From: Patescibacteria group bacterium
Lineage (GTDB): Bacteria > Patescibacteriota > Patescibacteriia > JAHIZJ01
Assembly (NCBI GenBank): GCA_041661625.1
Contig: JBAZUB010000001.1
Coordinates: forward strand, 633,187 to 697,186
Length of the DNA: 64,000 nucleotides
Direction of reading: 5' to 3'
Part shown: positions 25,274 to 32,783 of the stretch, in pieces
Numbering within the stretch: the first letter of the stretch is position 1
Layout of the letters: each line of letters starts with the position of its first letter
The notes under the pieces: generated by a model
The model's database searches: none
The model's input: the letters and a program-made list of their open reading frames with translations, nothing else
Told to the model about the DNA's origin: nothing
Made by a program: the position numbers and the translations under genes

Positions 25274-25504
25274 TTACTCGTAATATAGTTCTTTATAATA
25301 AACACTAGCCATTATTCTAGAGGTTAGCCTGAGTATAATAAAGATAATTAAAAGTGTTAATGGTGCGATCACAAATACACGGTTAATAGCCAATAATGCC
25401 AAACAAACAATAATTTCTATTATATCAGAGCCTAACCAGCCAAATAGAAATTTTTTATCACGTTTTTTCTCGCGGTATTCTTTGAACATCCGCCAAATCC
25501 ACAT
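25274..25504 (-). CDS. small membrane protein, 76 aa
   Basis: A basic N-terminus (MWIWRMFKEYREKKRDKKF) precedes two hydrophobic helices. I chose the ATG at 25504 because GGGAG lies 6 nt before it; a frame start at 25516 includes that SD. It follows the interrupted membrane gene at 25534-25809 on the same strand. I do not recognise the family. Confidence 0.55.
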   Translation of the reverse strand: MWIWRMFKEYREKKRDKKFLFGWLGSDIIEIIVCLALLAINRVFVIAPLTLLIIFIILRLTSRIMASVYYKELYYE

Positions 25505-25533
25505 GATATCTCCCATACGATATAATATGTATC

Positions 25534-25809
25534 CTATAAAAAGCTAATAATCAACAGTTTTGTTGCATAAACTATATAAAACATCATAAACAAAATATAC
25601 GTATGGAGAATTACGTCGATCTCTCTTTTCAAGGGAAATCGTTTTACGGTAGGCGAGTAATCAATCCAATAATCGACCAAATTCAAATATACGAATAAAA
25701 ACGCAATAAATTGCTAGGTGTAATGTAAATCGCCCCACCATTGAAAGCCAATACCAAGAACTACACCAATCATGACATCGATGAATTTGATACTAAAGTC
25801 TTTTAACAT
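25534..25809 (-). pseudogene. membrane protein gene with an in-frame amber codon
   Basis: A continuous 92-codon frame starts at the ATG at 25809 and is broken only by TAG at 25714-25716 (codon 32). Before it is a membrane helix 'DVMIGVVLGIGFQWWGDL'. After it come 'FIAFLFVYLNLVDYWIDY', 'FPLKREIDVIL' and a last helix 'YILFMMFYIVYATKLLII'. The two parts make one plausible 3-helix protein. It is either a recent nonsense mutation or a readthrough gene. Confidence 0.6.
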
Positions 25810-25865
25810 ATTTGTTTTATATTAGCTATATTTTCCTTGATGGACCACGGGGGATTTGAACTCCC

Positions 25866-25930
25866 GACCTCTGAAACCCGACCGCCGCGCCTGTATTTTG
25901 TATTATCAAGCATAATTGTGGACCTGCGGG
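25866..25930 (-). pseudogene. 3' tRNA fragments downstream of tRNA-Ala(CGC)
   Basis: On the minus strand an acceptor-like CAGGTCC A (25920-25926) that pairs with the 5' fragment at 26124-26146 is followed further down by a second T-arm-like piece with GGGAG, TTCAAAT and GTGGTCC. Neither forms a complete tRNA. Confidence 0.4.
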
Positions 25931-26027
25931 GAATCGACCAGTCATTCGACTGGTCGTCCGGTCTTATGACCGGACAAACCCCTATCTCACCCTAATGACG
26001 GGTTTGCCCCGCCTGCTTGCCTGTGCT

Positions 26028-26103
26028 TGGTGGAGATGGGGGGACTCGAACCCCCTACCTCAGCAATGCGAATGCTGCGCTCTACCAGATGAGCTACATC
26101 CCC
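26028..26103 (-). tRNA. tRNA-Ala(CGC)
   Basis: A complete cloverleaf with acceptor GGGGATG/CATCTCC, D-arm GCTC/GAGC, anticodon stem CAGCA/TGCTG with loop TTCGCAT (anticodon CGC), T-loop TTCGAGT and encoded CCA. The flanks GCCTGTGCTTG and CAAGCACAGGC can pair around it, including the CA of CCA. Confidence 0.95.
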
Positions 26104-26123
26104 AGCAAGCACAGGCGGGCAGG

Positions 26124-26146
26124 TCTACCAGATGAGCTACAGGCCC
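26124..26146 (-). pseudogene. 5' tRNA fragment enclosing tRNA-Ala(CGC)
   Basis: GGGCCTG plus a full D-arm (TAGCTCATCTGGTAGA) stops abruptly and continues as CCTGCCCGCC. Its acceptor strand pairs 7/7 (one G-U) with CAGGTCC at 25920-25926 on the far side of the intact tRNA. Confidence 0.55.
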
Positions 26147-26221
26147 ATCATGGCGCCTGACAATGCTCAATATTACCAATTAAATTTATACTCCGGCAGG
26201 CGGGTTCGAATGCGGCGCTCT

Positions 26222-26312
26222 TCCGGGGCAGCGCCTGCTCCTGCGCACGCTCGGAATAGTCGACGCTCCCCAGCACCATGCGCTTCGCTTAGGTACTGGG
26301 TCGCTTCTGCCC
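26222..26312 (-). repeat. about 90-nt structured repeat, copy A
   Basis: On the minus strand it starts GGGCAGAAGCGACCCAGTAC and ends GCGCTGCCCC. The CCCAGTACC and GGTGCTGGG arms pair around a GAAGCG-containing loop, and GGGCAG pairs with CTGCCC. A homologous copy lies at 42650-42737 beside tRNA-Glu. No ORF is credible in it. Confidence 0.55.
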
Positions 26313-26373
26313 GTCCCGTATGACGGTACCCAACTAATCTAATAGCCCATAAATGTTTCACTAAACGCTTAGC

Positions 26374-26387
26374 GTTCCACGTGGAAC
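26374..26387. promoter_or_regulatory. parS-like site 2
   Basis: GTTCCACGTGGAAC is a 14-bp perfect palindrome identical to the core of parS site 1, which lies 1.15 kb away. Confidence 0.7.
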
Positions 26388-26441
26388 AAAACCTAACAAA
26401 CTAATTCTTACAAATTACTTTTCAGCTGATTATCTAATGTG

Positions 26442-26516
26442 TGGTGCCCTCAGAGGGAATTGAACCCCCATCTCACCCTTAGGACGGGTTTGCTCTATCC
26501 GTTGAGCTATGAAGGC
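26442..26516 (-). tRNA. tRNA-Arg(CCT)
   Basis: A complete cloverleaf with acceptor GCCTTCA/TGAGGGC, D-arm GCTC/GAGC, anticodon loop GTCCTAA (anticodon CCT), T-loop TTCAATT and encoded CCA. Confidence 0.92.
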
Positions 26517-26535
26517 GCGGGCATTGGCGGGCAGG

Positions 26536-26645
26536 TCCATTGAACTATAGGGGCTCAGGCAAAGGCGGGCGGGTCTATCCTTTGTGCTATGAAGGAATGG
26601 CCTTGGCAGTGGTAGAGCTAATCTATACTAATTGAGCTAGTATTA
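26536..26645 (-). pseudogene. tandem 5' tRNA fragments upstream of tRNA-Arg(CCT)
   Basis: On the minus strand GCCCCTATAGTTCAATGGA (26536-26554) and a second piece TCCTTCATAGCACAAAGGAT (to 26596) each resemble a tRNA 5' half cut in the D-arm. Each is followed by a linker of the type CCYGCCCGCCNNTGCC. A third D-arm-like piece (TAGCTCAATTAGTATAGA) lies near 26625-26645. Confidence 0.45.
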
Positions 26646-26667
26646 GTATTATTATAGTGTCGTAAAA

Positions 26668-26862
26668 CTATAATATACTATTTGTGATATAATCACCTAA
26701 CTTTGTCAGGATCTGTGCATTATTCTCAAAGTAGTACAACACTGCTAACAAGATTGCTATTATAACACAAACAATGAATATGGTCAATAACTCTCGTTTG
26801 TGTATCTTGTTTTCCTGGATCTGCCTTTCCTGTTGCTCGATGGGCGTGTTCGGATCCGTCAT
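26668..26862 (-). CDS. small single-pass membrane protein, 64 aa
   Basis: A charged N-terminus (TDPNTPIEQQERQIQENKIHKRE) in about 24 residues precedes one transmembrane helix 'LLTIFIVCVIIAILLAVLYYF'. I do not recognise the family. No SD is visible, so the call is tentative. Confidence 0.45.
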   Translation of the reverse strand: MTDPNTPIEQQERQIQENKIHKRELLTIFIVCVIIAILLAVLYYFENNAQILTKLGDYITNSIL

Positions 26863-27025
26863 AGTGATTATGCGATATAAAAGTAATTAGTTCTCTCTGG
26901 TAGTTTAACGGGTTAACAAATTCAGATCTAACTTGCGGCACACTGTTGCGCCTGGCACTTTGACAAACCAGCTGGCAACCACCTATTATTGTATTGACGC
27001 AACTTCTTAATAGTACCATAAAAAT

Positions 27026-27436
27026 ATGTTTTCAAAAGATGCCAAGACTAGCAATGAAATGGAAACGGTAATCGGGCCATCGGTTCAGGTCGAAGGAAAT
27101 TTTTCGGGACAAGGAAATGTTATCGTTGAAGGGGGAGTCACCGGGACTTTAAAAACCGCGGCTGATATAAAAATTGGCGAGGGCGCCAAAATTAAAGCCG
27201 ACGTTGAAGCACAAAATATTTTGTGCTCCGGTGAAGTACGCGGCAATACCTTGACCGTCAAGGATCGCTTGGATCTGACAAAGTCGGCGCGTGTCTATGC
27301 CAATGTCAAAGCCAAAGTGATCACGATGGAAGCCGGAGCGGTGTTGACGGGAAAAGTTACTATGACCGGATCGGAAGCAACCGAGCCAATAGTCAACGCT
27401 GATACAAACGACAAATTTAAGAAGCTGGGCCGTTAA
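27026..27436 (+). CDS. bactofilin family cytoskeletal protein
   Basis: A 136-residue bactofilin: a short N-terminal tail, then a beta-helical core with repeating Gly/Val/Ile turns ('VEGNFSGQGNVIVEGGVTGT', 'IKIGEGAKIKADVEAQNIL', 'EVRGNTLTVKDRLDLTKSA'). Bactofilins polymerise without nucleotide and organise envelope or polar structures. The next gene starts 10 bp downstream on the same strand. Confidence 0.92.
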   Translation: MFSKDAKTSNEMETVIGPSVQVEGNFSGQGNVIVEGGVTGTLKTAADIKIGEGAKIKADVEAQNILCSGEVRGNTLTVKDRLDLTKSARVYANVKAKVITMEAGAVLTGKVTMTGSEATEPIVNADTNDKFKKLGR

Positions 27437-27445
27437 CCTACCGGC

Positions 27446-28201
27446 ATGTACGCATATCTCTACGATTCGTTTGTCAGTGACGCGCGCAATCAAACCAAAA
27501 TCGCCCGAATTGAAACTCGCTTAACCGATTTGGGTATCTCTGGAAAGATCAACCGGCTGTCTTTGCTGACCAGCCTGACCGAACAAGTGGACGAGGCGAT
27601 TAAAAAAGGCGTCGACACCATCGTCGCGGTAGGGAACGATACCACGCTAGCCAAGTTAATTGCCGCTACCGCCGACCGCGCGGTTACTTTTGGGTACATA
27701 CCGATCGGCGCGCCGAATTACTTTGCCAGGCTTTTGGATATACCATCGGATGAGAAAGCCTGCGACGTGTTATCGGCGCGGGTAATCGAACGGCTGGATC
27801 TGGGTTGCGCCAACAATCATTTTTTTCTATCGAGCGCCGAGGTATCGGCTCCCGGTGTGACCATGAAATGCGACAATAGCTTTCAGCTCAAACTTACTAG
27901 CCCAGGCCAGACTATCCGGGTTTACAATCTGGGTCCGGCTAACGAAGCTGCCGGCTTCAATACCGACCCGCGTGACGCTCGCTTGGATATTGTTGTTGAT
28001 GAACCATCGGGCGGGCGCTGGTTTGGGCGGGGAAATGCCGGCCAGAGTGTTTTTCGGATCAAACGAGCCGAATTTATCGGCGCCGAACCAAACACCAATG
28101 TAATTCTCGATGGCCAGACCATCGTCCAGTGTCCGGTGATTCTGACCGTACTGCCAAAGAAGTTCAAGATCGTAGTGGGAAAAGGCCGGAAGTTCGCGTG
28201 A
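27446..28201 (+). CDS. diacylglycerol/lipid kinase-like protein with degenerate motif
   Basis: The fold follows the DAGK catalytic family: 'IKKGVDTIVAVGNDTTLAKLI' (cut here at residues about 50-70; the usual GGDGT is VGNDT) and 'FGYIPIGAPNYFARLLDIP' matching the GT-N-FAR block near residue 90. The C-terminal beta-sandwich carries 'FIGAEPNTNVILDG' near 210. It would phosphorylate a lipid at the membrane if active; the altered motif makes activity uncertain. It is probably co-transcribed with bactofilin. Confidence 0.75.
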   Translation: MYAYLYDSFVSDARNQTKIARIETRLTDLGISGKINRLSLLTSLTEQVDEAIKKGVDTIVAVGNDTTLAKLIAATADRAVTFGYIPIGAPNYFARLLDIPSDEKACDVLSARVIERLDLGCANNHFFLSSAEVSAPGVTMKCDNSFQLKLTSPGQTIRVYNLGPANEAAGFNTDPRDARLDIVVDEPSGGRWFGRGNAGQSVFRIKRAEFIGAEPNTNVILDGQTIVQCPVILTVLPKKFKIVVGKGRKFA

Positions 28202-28273
28202 GCGAGAGGGAACCCGATCTAACCTCCCCCGTACTCAATTGAATGGCGGCATTATTTATGTTAGTTCTTACTG

Positions 28274-28313
28274 ACAACGTGTCCCCTCCTTAGCTAAGGA
28301 GGGGACACGTTGT
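28274..28313. repeat. 40-bp perfect palindrome
   Basis: The half ACAACGTGTCCCCTCCTTAG is followed exactly by its complement, with no loop spacing. The core CCCCTCCTTA..TAAGGAGGGG also appears at 125-150. It lies between convergent genes and may act as a two-way transcription stop or a mobile palindromic repeat. Confidence 0.75.
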
Positions 28314-28339
28314 AGTATCAGTTCAACCATTAACTTGCT

Positions 28340-28720
28340 TTATGGTTTCTTGGCATGGGGGAGGTTTTCGGCCACAGACATTATTCGTGCCAAAACGCCA
28401 TCGATGTTGTCGAAGATATCGCCGCTAGAGAAACGTAGCACGCAAATGTTGAAGCTCTCAATAAATCTCTGGCGAATACGATCGTATTCTCTTACCTCAG
28501 GTCTTGTATGATAACTTTTATCAATCTCGATAACCAAACGCTTCTTCGGGCAATAGAAGTCCACAACATATCTACCGATGCCGTATTGCCGACGAAATCT
28601 TAATTCCGATAACTGCGTATTCTTGATATATGTCCAAAGTACGACCTCGGGTGGAGTAAGATTATTCCGCAACTTTCTTCGCAGGTCTTTTCGGATCGAC
28701 TGATTATATAAAATCGGCAT
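28340..28720 (-). CDS. DUF559 endonuclease-like protein (PDDEXK fold)
   Basis: A 126-residue protein of the DUF559 / very-short-patch-repair-like group. 'RKLRNNLTPPEVVLWTYIKN' (near residue 12) precedes the nuclease core 'YGIGRYVVDFYCPKKRLVIE' with the conserved D...E.D pattern and 'SYHTRPEVREYD'. The exact role is not defined. The start at 28720 is preceded by AGGAA; a frame start at 28759 is also possible. Confidence 0.85.
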   Translation of the reverse strand: MPILYNQSIRKDLRRKLRNNLTPPEVVLWTYIKNTQLSELRFRRQYGIGRYVVDFYCPKKRLVIEIDKSYHTRPEVREYDRIRQRFIESFNICVLRFSSGDIFDNIDGVLARIMSVAENLPHAKKP

Positions 28721-28848
28721 AGAATTATATTCCTGCCGTTGATAGTAGTATAGTGACATTATAAGAGTTGATCAATAGATTGTCATTACCGGCAGTTGAC
28801 AAACGGCCGTTGTTTATGTAAAATAAACTGACTTTACAGGAATAATCT

Positions 28849-30633
28849 ATGCCCGAAACCAGCAAGCCGAAAATCGAAATACCCAGCCGGATCATCGTGC
28901 GCGATCTGGCCGTGATGATCAAACGGCCGGTGACCGACGTGATCGCCCAACTGATGCAGAATGGCATCATGTCTTCTTTGAATGAATGGATCGATTACGA
29001 GACCGCGGCGGTCATTACCGAAGACATGGGTTTCGAACCCTCGCCCAAAGCCGAGGACGCGGCTGAGGAGGCTGAGCTGGAGCAGCTGCTCAAACCGCAA
29101 TCAGCCGACCGCCTCCAACCGCGGCCGCCGGTCGTGGTTATTATGGGCCACGTTGATCACGGCAAAACTAGACTGCTCGATACGATCCGTGAAACTGACG
29201 TGATGGCCGGCGAGGCGGGCGGTATTACCCAGCACATCGGCGCTTACCAGGTGAATAAAAAAGGCCGGCAGATAACGTTTATTGATACGCCGGGCCACGA
29301 AGCATTTACCGCCATGCGCTCGCGCGGTGCCCGTGTAGCTGATATCGGCATTCTGATTGTCGCGGCCGATGACGGCGTCAAACCTCAAACCGTCGAAGCA
29401 ATTAACATCATTAAGAAGAGTCATCTGCCAATGATCGTGGCAATCAACAAGATCGACCTGCCGGAAGCAAACGTGGAACGGGTCAAGCAACAGCTGTCCG
29501 AACATGAAGTCCTGGTTGAGGGCTGGGGCGGGCAAGTACCGGTCGCCGAGATTTCAGCCAAAGATAAGCGCGGCGTTTCCGAGTTGCTGGATTTAATTCT
29601 ATTAGTAGCCGACCTAAACAAGCAAAACATCGTGGCTGACCCGACCCAGGATGCGGTGGGCACGGTGATTGAATCGCACATCGACAAGGGGAGCGGGCCG
29701 GTCGCCACGGTCGTCATCCAGACCGGCACATTACACGTCAATGATTTGATCACGGTCGGCGGTCTGCAGGGCGGCAAGGTCAAAGCGATCAAGAATCATC
29801 TGGCTAAAGCTCAACCCGAAGCCACGCCGTCCCAAGCCGTGGAAATATTCGGTTTGAAATTAGCCGCCAAGGTCGGAGATATCCTGACCGTGATTGACAA
29901 GAAAGAGTTGTACAAAATTAAGAAGCAGAAACAATACACACCAACGACGCCCACGGTGCATCTGAAGAAAAAGGATCTGGAAAACGAATCATCGGAGTCA
30001 TCGACCGAACCCAAGAAACTGAACGTAATCCTCAAGGCCGATACGCTCGGTTCGCTGGAAGCAATCATCGAGTCACTTAAGAAAATCCACACCCCCGAAG
30101 CGTCTGTTCACGTGGTAGCCAAGAGCCTGGGCAACATCACCGAGGCCGACGTACTCCGAGCCACCACTGCCCAAGCCAGGCTTTATGGCTTCAATGTCAC
30201 CGTGACACCGCAGGCCGAAGATGTGGCGCGCGGCCAGGAATATGTGATTCAGACTTTCAAAATTATTTATGACCTGGTTAATGCGGCCATCGGCGAGCTG
30301 GAACAGATGCTTCCGCCGGACATTATTCGGACCGTCACCGGAGAATTAAACGTGCTGGCCGTCTTTCAAACGAAACTGCCCAAGGTGATCGCCGGCGGCA
30401 AGGTATTCAAAGGCAAACTGCACAACGGTTCAAAGGTTGCCGTGCTGCGTCAGCAGGTGGAAATAGCCACTGGCAAGATTGAGCAACTACAACTCAACAA
30501 AGAAGGCGTGGATGAGGTCAACAGCGGCCGGGAATGCGGCATGAAACTAAACCTAACCGCAGCTGTCCAGGCTGGCGACACCATCCAGGCCTACACCGAG
30601 ACTACTCGCCTGAAGAAATTAATTCTCTCCTAA
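28849..30633 (+). CDS. infB: translation initiation factor IF-2
   Basis: A GTPase delivering initiator tRNA to the 30S subunit. It has a short IF2-N domain ('[20 protein letters not shown]') and the G domain with [12 protein letters not shown] (P-loop), [22 protein letters not shown] and SAK. The beta-barrel domain II, domain III ('[13 protein letters not shown]') and domain IV (C-terminal) follow. At 594 residues it lacks the long N-terminal extension of many bacteria. rbfA starts 1 bp after its stop codon. Confidence 0.97.
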   Translation: MPETSKPKIEIPSRIIVRDLAVMIKRPVTDVIAQLMQNGIMSSLNEWIDYETAAVITEDMGFEPSPKAEDAAEEAELEQLLKPQSADRLQPRPPVVVIMGHVDHGKTRLLDTIRETDVMAGEAGGITQHIGAYQVNKKGRQITFIDTPGHEAFTAMRSRGARVADIGILIVAADDGVKPQTVEAINIIKKSHLPMIVAINKIDLPEANVERVKQQLSEHEVLVEGWGGQVPVAEISAKDKRGVSELLDLILLVADLNKQNIVADPTQDAVGTVIESHIDKGSGPVATVVIQTGTLHVNDLITVGGLQGGKVKAIKNHLAKAQPEATPSQAVEIFGLKLAAKVGDILTVIDKKELYKIKKQKQYTPTTPTVHLKKKDLENESSESSTEPKKLNVILKADTLGSLEAIIESLKKIHTPEASVHVVAKSLGNITEADVLRATTAQARLYGFNVTVTPQAEDVARGQEYVIQTFKIIYDLVNAAIGELEQMLPPDIIRTVTGELNVLAVFQTKLPKVIAGGKVFKGKLHNGSKVAVLRQQVEIATGKIEQLQLNKEGVDEVNSGRECGMKLNLTAAVQAGDTIQAYTETTRLKKLILS

Positions 30634-30634
30634 C

Positions 30635-30976
30635 GTGGCCAGCAAGCGCATTGCCCAGGTTAACGCCCTGATCCGCCAAGAGCTGGGTCGCGCCCTGACT
30701 CGCGAGATCGAGTTGCCTTTGGATACGCTGGTGACGGTCGGCCGGGTGGATACGTCGCCCGATCTGGAACATACCCGGGCTTGGCTCAAGATTTATCCGG
30801 TCGAACAGTCCGATCATGTATTTGAAATCATCCAGCGCCAAATTTACTTTATCCAGAAGGTGCTCAATCGCCGATTGGTCATGAAGTTCACACCCAAAAT
30901 AGTGTTCGAAATTGACCGCTCGGAGGACGCGGCCGACCGAATTCTGCACGTATTGGATAATCTGACTAAAAAATGA
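30635..30976 (+). CDS. rbfA: ribosome-binding factor A
   Basis: A 113-residue KH-fold protein that assists 16S rRNA maturation. 'KRIAQVNALIRQELGRAL' at the start, 'VGRVDTSPDLEHTRAWLKIY' in the core and 'KFTPKIVFEIDRSEDAADRI' near the end are typical. It starts with GTG and overlaps the next gene by ATGA, so infB-rbfA-nrnA is one operon. Confidence 0.93.
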   Translation: MASKRIAQVNALIRQELGRALTREIELPLDTLVTVGRVDTSPDLEHTRAWLKIYPVEQSDHVFEIIQRQIYFIQKVLNRRLVMKFTPKIVFEIDRSEDAADRILHVLDNLTKK

Positions 30977-31935
30977 TCCGTCCCGAAGTCTGGCGGCAAG
31001 CCCACCAACAGTTGCAAGCCGCTAAATCTATTCTGATACTCAACCCCAAGGATCCCGACGGCGACAGCCTGGGGGCCAGCTTAGCATTGCGCCACCATTT
31101 GCTGACTCTGGGAAAAAACGTCATCGTGTATGCCGGAAAAAAAACCACCCGGTTTGATTTTTTAATTGGTCACGACGCGATTGTTACCGACTGGAATGAT
31201 ATAAACATTAATCAAGTTGAATTATCTGTGACCGTTGATTTTGCCGATCCTAAGCAGCTGGGGGTTTCGCCACAAGTTTGGAAAATGCTAAGCTCCAAGC
31301 CGCTTATTAACATCGACCACCATGGCACGAATGCCAATTTTGGATCCTTAAATTTGGTTGATGCTGAGGCGGCCGCTACCACTGAGTTGGTGTATACATA
31401 TTTTGAAACTAATAGCATCGTATACGATAAAGAAATTGCCACTTGTCTGATGGCCGGCATTGTTTATGACACGGGAAATTTTGTACACATTAATACGACC
31501 GAGCGGGTCGTTAAAATCGCCTCGCAGCTGTTACTTCAAGGAGCTCGTCTTCGCGCTATTGTGGGACGTCATCGGGGTAAGTCCATGACCCAACTAAAAC
31601 TTTTAGGGTTGGCGCTATCCCGATTGCAAAATCATCCGCGCTATGGTGTCTCTATCACGGTGATTACGCAAAATGATTTGCAGGGCCTCGAGGTAACTGA
31701 TGAAGCTACCGATGGGATTGCCAATTTCCTCAATGCGCTGGATCAGACCAAGGCGGTGATAGTTCTGAAGGAAGGAACCGACGGCGAAGTTAAAGGCAGT
31801 ATCCGGAGCACGGCGCCAGGCATTGACGTCTCGAAACTGGCTAAGCAGCTAGGCGGGGGCGGTCATAAGAAAGCGGCTGGTTTTATGGTTAGAGGGCGGC
31901 TGGTGCCGCAGGGAGAAACTTGGCAGATAAAATAG
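30973..31935 (+). CDS. nrnA: DHH/DHHA1 phosphoesterase, NrnA-type oligoribonuclease/pAp phosphatase
   Basis: A 320-residue DHH-family protein. '[20 protein letters not shown]' near residue 23, '[10 protein letters not shown]' near 88, '[12 protein letters not shown]' near 110 and 'GIVYDTGNF' near 160 give the metal centre. The DHHA1 domain ends in '[13 protein letters not shown]'. It would degrade 2-5-mer RNAs or pAp. Clustering with rbfA is common in bacteria. A degenerate paralogue lies at 51728-52861. Confidence 0.93.
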   Translation: MIRPEVWRQAHQQLQAAKSILILNPKDPDGDSLGASLALRHHLLTLGKNVIVYAGKKTTRFDFLIGHDAIVTDWNDININQVELSVTVDFADPKQLGVSPQVWKMLSSKPLINIDHHGTNANFGSLNLVDAEAAATTELVYTYFETNSIVYDKEIATCLMAGIVYDTGNFVHINTTERVVKIASQLLLQGARLRAIVGRHRGKSMTQLKLLGLALSRLQNHPRYGVSITVITQNDLQGLEVTDEATDGIANFLNALDQTKAVIVLKEGTDGEVKGSIRSTAPGIDVSKLAKQLGGGGHKKAAGFMVRGRLVPQGETWQIK

Positions 31936-32558
31936 TTTTCGATATACTCACCAGTGCCCGATCATTAACCACCATTTCTATGCAGCTAATTCCCACCGTC
32001 ATTGAAAAGTCCAACTTCGGCGAACGGGCCTACGATATCTATTCCCGCTTATTGAAAGAGCGGATCGTGTTTCTAGGATCGACAATTGACGACAATGTCG
32101 CCAATACGGTGATTGCTCAATTGCTGTTCCTCGACAGCGAGGACAAGAGCAAGGAAATAAAACTCTACATCAACTCACCGGGCGGTTCAGTCACAGCCGG
32201 CATGGCCATCTATGACACCATGCAGTACGTGAAATCGCCGGTTTCAACTATTTGTATTGGTATGGCGGCGAGTATGGCGGCGGTACTATTATCCGCCGGC
32301 GAGTCAGGCAAGCGTTTTGCGTTGCCAAATTCTGAAGTCTTGCTGCATCAAGTAATGGGCGGCGCCGAAGGTCAGGCGGTTGATGTGGGGATTCACGCCC
32401 GGCATATCTTGAAAATCAAGGATCGGCTCAATAAGATACTGGCGCTCCACACCAAGCAGCCGTTGAAAAAGATCGAGAAGGATATTGACCGCGACTTCTT
32501 CATGTCAGCCGAGGAGGCGAAGGAGTACGGCATTGTCGACAAGATCATCGCCAAATAA
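31920..32558 (+). CDS. clpP: ATP-dependent Clp protease proteolytic subunit
   Basis: A serine protease subunit forming the ClpP barrel. The nucleophile Ser is in '[18 protein letters not shown]', His in '[10 protein letters not shown]', and Asp in '[16 protein letters not shown]'. The frame begins at a TTG (31920) preceded by GGGAG and overlaps nrnA by 16 bp. The ATG at 31980 ([20 protein letters not shown]) fits the usual family N-terminus but has no SD, so either start is possible. No Clp ATPase is nearby. Confidence 0.95.
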   Translation: MADKIVFDILTSARSLTTISMQLIPTVIEKSNFGERAYDIYSRLLKERIVFLGSTIDDNVANTVIAQLLFLDSEDKSKEIKLYINSPGGSVTAGMAIYDTMQYVKSPVSTICIGMAASMAAVLLSAGESGKRFALPNSEVLLHQVMGGAEGQAVDVGIHARHILKIKDRLNKILALHTKQPLKKIEKDIDRDFFMSAEEAKEYGIVDKIIAK

Positions 32559-32585
32559 CCATTAGCCAGAGAATATAAAGTTAGC

Positions 32586-32616
32586 AACCGACCCTTTGTG
32601 CTGGGTCGGTTTTTGT
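32586..32616 (+). terminator. terminator of the infB-rbfA-nrnA-clpP operon
   Basis: ACCGACCC and GGGTCGGT pair across an 8-nt loop and are followed by TTTTTG. Confidence 0.88.
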
Positions 32617-32783
32617 ATTTGATACGATAAATGACATAATTGACAATTTAATAAAAATGTGGCCAATTCTTGCTACTTTTTTTCCTTTGTGATACCATTC
32701 TGTTCGTTAGACTCGGTTACCCAGACATTGGGATGGCGCTTCGGCGCCGGTTAAATTCATTCAATAAACACCCTTGAAACATT

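Noticed and set aside
26173..26361. Frames of about 60 residues on both strands in the tRNA cluster
   Set aside because: They cover the structured repeat copy A and have no start signals.
32640..32670. TTGACA upstream of rny as its promoter
   Set aside because: At 17 bp the -10 would be CCAATT, which is not convincing.
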